From Candidatus Methanovirga meridionalis (GTDB lineage Archaea; Methanobacteriota; Methanobacteria; Methanobacteriales; Methanobacteriaceae): DNA of 6,488 bases. Below are positions 5,813 through 6,488 of the stretch, one piece after another. The stretch lies in the NCBI GenBank assembly GCA_031289325.1, contig JAITPS010000275.1, positions 1 to 6,488 of the forward strand, in the 5' to 3' direction. A model generated the notes under the pieces. That model saw only the letters and a list, made by a program, of their open reading frames with translations. It searched no databases and had not been told where the DNA came from. The first letter of the stretch is position 1. Each line of letters starts with the position of its first letter. Made by a program: the position numbers and the translations under genes.

Positions 5813-5838
5813 AATTAAAATTTTATTACTGGATTAAC

Positions 5839-5935
5839 TATCCATATCAATATTATGACATTTAAGATTTTTATATACATCAATAGGTAATGTTTCGGTT
5901 GCATGTATCCATATTAATATTATGATATTTAAGAT
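5839..5935 (-). promoter_or_regulatory. Duplicated 30-bp module in the cofA upstream region
   Basis: Positions 5839-5868 and 5906-5935 are direct repeats with 28 of 30 bases identical, 67 bp apart. Both contain ATCCATAT on the + strand (5840 and 5907; a third ATCCATAT lies at 5934). The distal copy contains the perfect palindrome ATATTAATAT (5911-5920). The copies occupy similar positions relative to a TATA-like box, so a promoter or operator unit seems to have been duplicated. The separating 37 bp include the relatively GC-rich GTTTCGGTTGCATG. Confidence 0.65.
5870..5877 (-). promoter_or_regulatory. Candidate TATA box of cofA
   Basis: The minus strand reads TATATAAA about 70 bp before the start codon. 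Archaeal spacing predicts transcription start near 5845-5850, giving a leader of roughly 45-50 nt that includes the GAGGT site. It sits just upstream of the proximal copy of the 30-bp direct repeat. A similar TATA-like sequence lies above the distal copy, at about 5945-5952. Confidence 0.5.
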
Positions 5936-5995
5936 CCATATATTTTTATATTAGTTTTAGTTATAAAAAAAGTTTATTTTAAAATATAAATTTAT

Positions 5996-6115
5996 ATATG
6001 TGGATTTTATGAAGTTTTTAATAAATAGCTTTTTTAAAATTAAATATTATTAAAAGATAGTAATTTAAAATCAGTTATATTAATTAAAATATATTAATAT
6101 TGTTTAAAATTAATA
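5996..6115 (+). repeat. Repeat unit A, diverged partner of unit B
   Basis: Beginning ATATGTGG, this unit aligns through TTAATAAATAGCTTTTTT, ATATTATTAAAA, TTATATTAATTAA and TTTAAAATT with the sequence starting at 6209. Identity is around three quarters by hand alignment. Its second half (6081-6110) also matches 3101-3130 with two mismatches, linking it to the 20-bp array family. Confidence 0.7.
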
Positions 6116-6130
6116 TTAATTACTTTTAAA

Positions 6131-6206
6131 ATTACTTTTAAAAAATAAATAAAATAAACTATTTAATTATAAATTAATAAAATTTATTAAATAATTTTGA
6201 AAATTA
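6131..6206 (-). repeat. Dispersed AT-rich element, copy 3 (right arm of the long inverted repeat)
   Basis: It is the reverse complement of 109-184 with five mismatches in 76 bp and lies between repeat units A and B. The arms are separated by about 5.95 kb containing all three genes. The copy lacks the 10-bp tandem array that abuts the left arm, so that array is not a fixed part of the element. Confidence 0.85.
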
Positions 6207-6208
6207 GA

Positions 6209-6345
6209 ATATGTGGTTTGATAAAGCGATTTTGATAAAGCTCTTAATGAATAACTTTTTTTAAAAATAGATATTATTAAAAAATATTAATTTAAAATTA
6301 TTTATATTAATTAAGATAAATTTATATTATTTAAAATTTAAAATT
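6209..6345 (+). repeat. Repeat unit B, with an internal 14-bp duplication
   Basis: Starting ATATGTGG, it parallels unit A at an offset of 213 bp on the left and 227 bp further in. The difference is a 14-bp tandem duplication, TTTGATAAAGCGAT (6217-6230) followed by TTTGATAAAGC at 6231. No coding potential is seen. Confidence 0.7.
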
Positions 6346-6382
6346 ATAGATTTTCATGAACTAATATTTAAAATTAAATAAT
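6302..6382 (+). repeat. Dispersed repeat shared with 3135-3215, copy 2
   Basis: It aligns without gaps to 3135-3215 (about 72 of 81 identical) and its last 17 bases form the first, degenerate unit of the 17-bp array. It overlaps the end of repeat unit B. Confidence 0.85.
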
Positions 6383-6488
6383 ACTTGAAATTAAATAATA
6401 CTTGAAATTAAATAATACTTGAAATTAAATAATACTTGAAATTAAATAATACTTGAAATTAAATAATACTTGAAATTAAATAATACTT
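6366..6488. repeat. 17-bp tandem array ACTTGAAATTAAATAAT, truncated by the window
   Basis: Six exact copies of ACTTGAAATTAAATAAT run from 6383 to 6484, with four bases of a seventh at 6485-6488. The preceding 17 bases (6366-6382) are a degenerate copy with two differences. There are no spacers between units, so this is not CRISPR. The array continues beyond the window. Confidence 0.97.

Larger units (their letters stand above)
5813..6488. other. Gene-free right-hand region
   Basis: No coding region is supported from the cofA ribosome site to the window end. It contains the cofA promoter region (to about 5955), repeat unit A (5996-6115), the inverted copy of the dispersed element (6131-6206), repeat unit B (6209-6345), the copy of the block seen at 3135-3215 (6302-6382) and a 17-bp array running off the end. 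Confidence 0.85.

Noticed and set aside
5813..6000. Riboswitch in the cofA leader
   Set aside because: The predicted leader is only about 50 nt, AT-rich, and shows no paired-element pattern of a known class.
109..6206. Composite transposon bounded by the inverted repeat
   Set aside because: No transposase or integrase is encoded, the genes inside are housekeeping in type, and no target-site duplication was found outside the arms.
6366..6488. CRISPR array
   Set aside because: The units are 17 bp and contiguous, with no unique spacers, and no cas genes are present. The same holds for the other arrays.

Overview
The window looks like a piece of a very AT-rich methanogenic archaeon, most likely a Methanobrevibacter-like member of the Methanobacteriales. 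The reasons are a CofA-type lactaldehyde dehydrogenase (coenzyme F420 pathway family), a protein with a C-terminal EMAP tRNA-binding domain of the archaeal COG2517 type, Shine-Dalgarno sequences matching the archaeal GGAGGTGAT core, TATA-like boxes, and AT-rich intergenic DNA full of short tandem repeats. The genus is inference; no rRNA or marker gene is present.

Layout. 1-452: no gene. It holds a 10-bp tandem array (1-117), a copy of an AT-rich dispersed element (109-194) and a 15-bp tandem array (204-398). 453-2720 (-): a complete Tex/YhgF-type RNA-binding protein of 755 aa. 2721-3628: a 908-bp divergent intergenic region with a diverged second copy of the dispersed element (2880-2970), 20-, 19- and 18-bp tandem repeats, a possible frameshifted mini-ORF, and the promoter of the next gene. 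3629-4348 (+): the 239-aa EMAP-domain protein. 4349-4388: a 40-bp convergent gap. 4389-5801 (-): the 470-aa CofA-like aldehyde dehydrogenase. 5802-6488: its upstream region, with a duplicated 30-bp promoter module, two diverged copies of a further repeat unit, an inverted copy of the dispersed element (6131-6206), and a 17-bp tandem array that runs off the end.

How the genes relate. The three genes are separate transcription units (-, +, -) with no operon and no evident shared pathway. Tex is a general RNA/transcription accessory factor, the EMAP protein probably binds tRNA, and CofA-like ALDH oxidises a small aldehyde. I see no defence, toxin or mobile-element protein.

The interesting material is non-coding. 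A ~76-bp element occurs as a near-perfect inverted pair flanking the whole three-gene block. Six tandem-repeat families with different periods (10, 15, 17, 18, 19, 20 bp) sit between genes, and some appear to have grown out of dispersed copies. Two arrays at the left end carry T-tracts of opposite polarity, so each could terminate transcription arriving from its own side. Both window ends fall inside tandem arrays, which suggests this could be a whole contig broken at repeats. None of this is proof of a new system.
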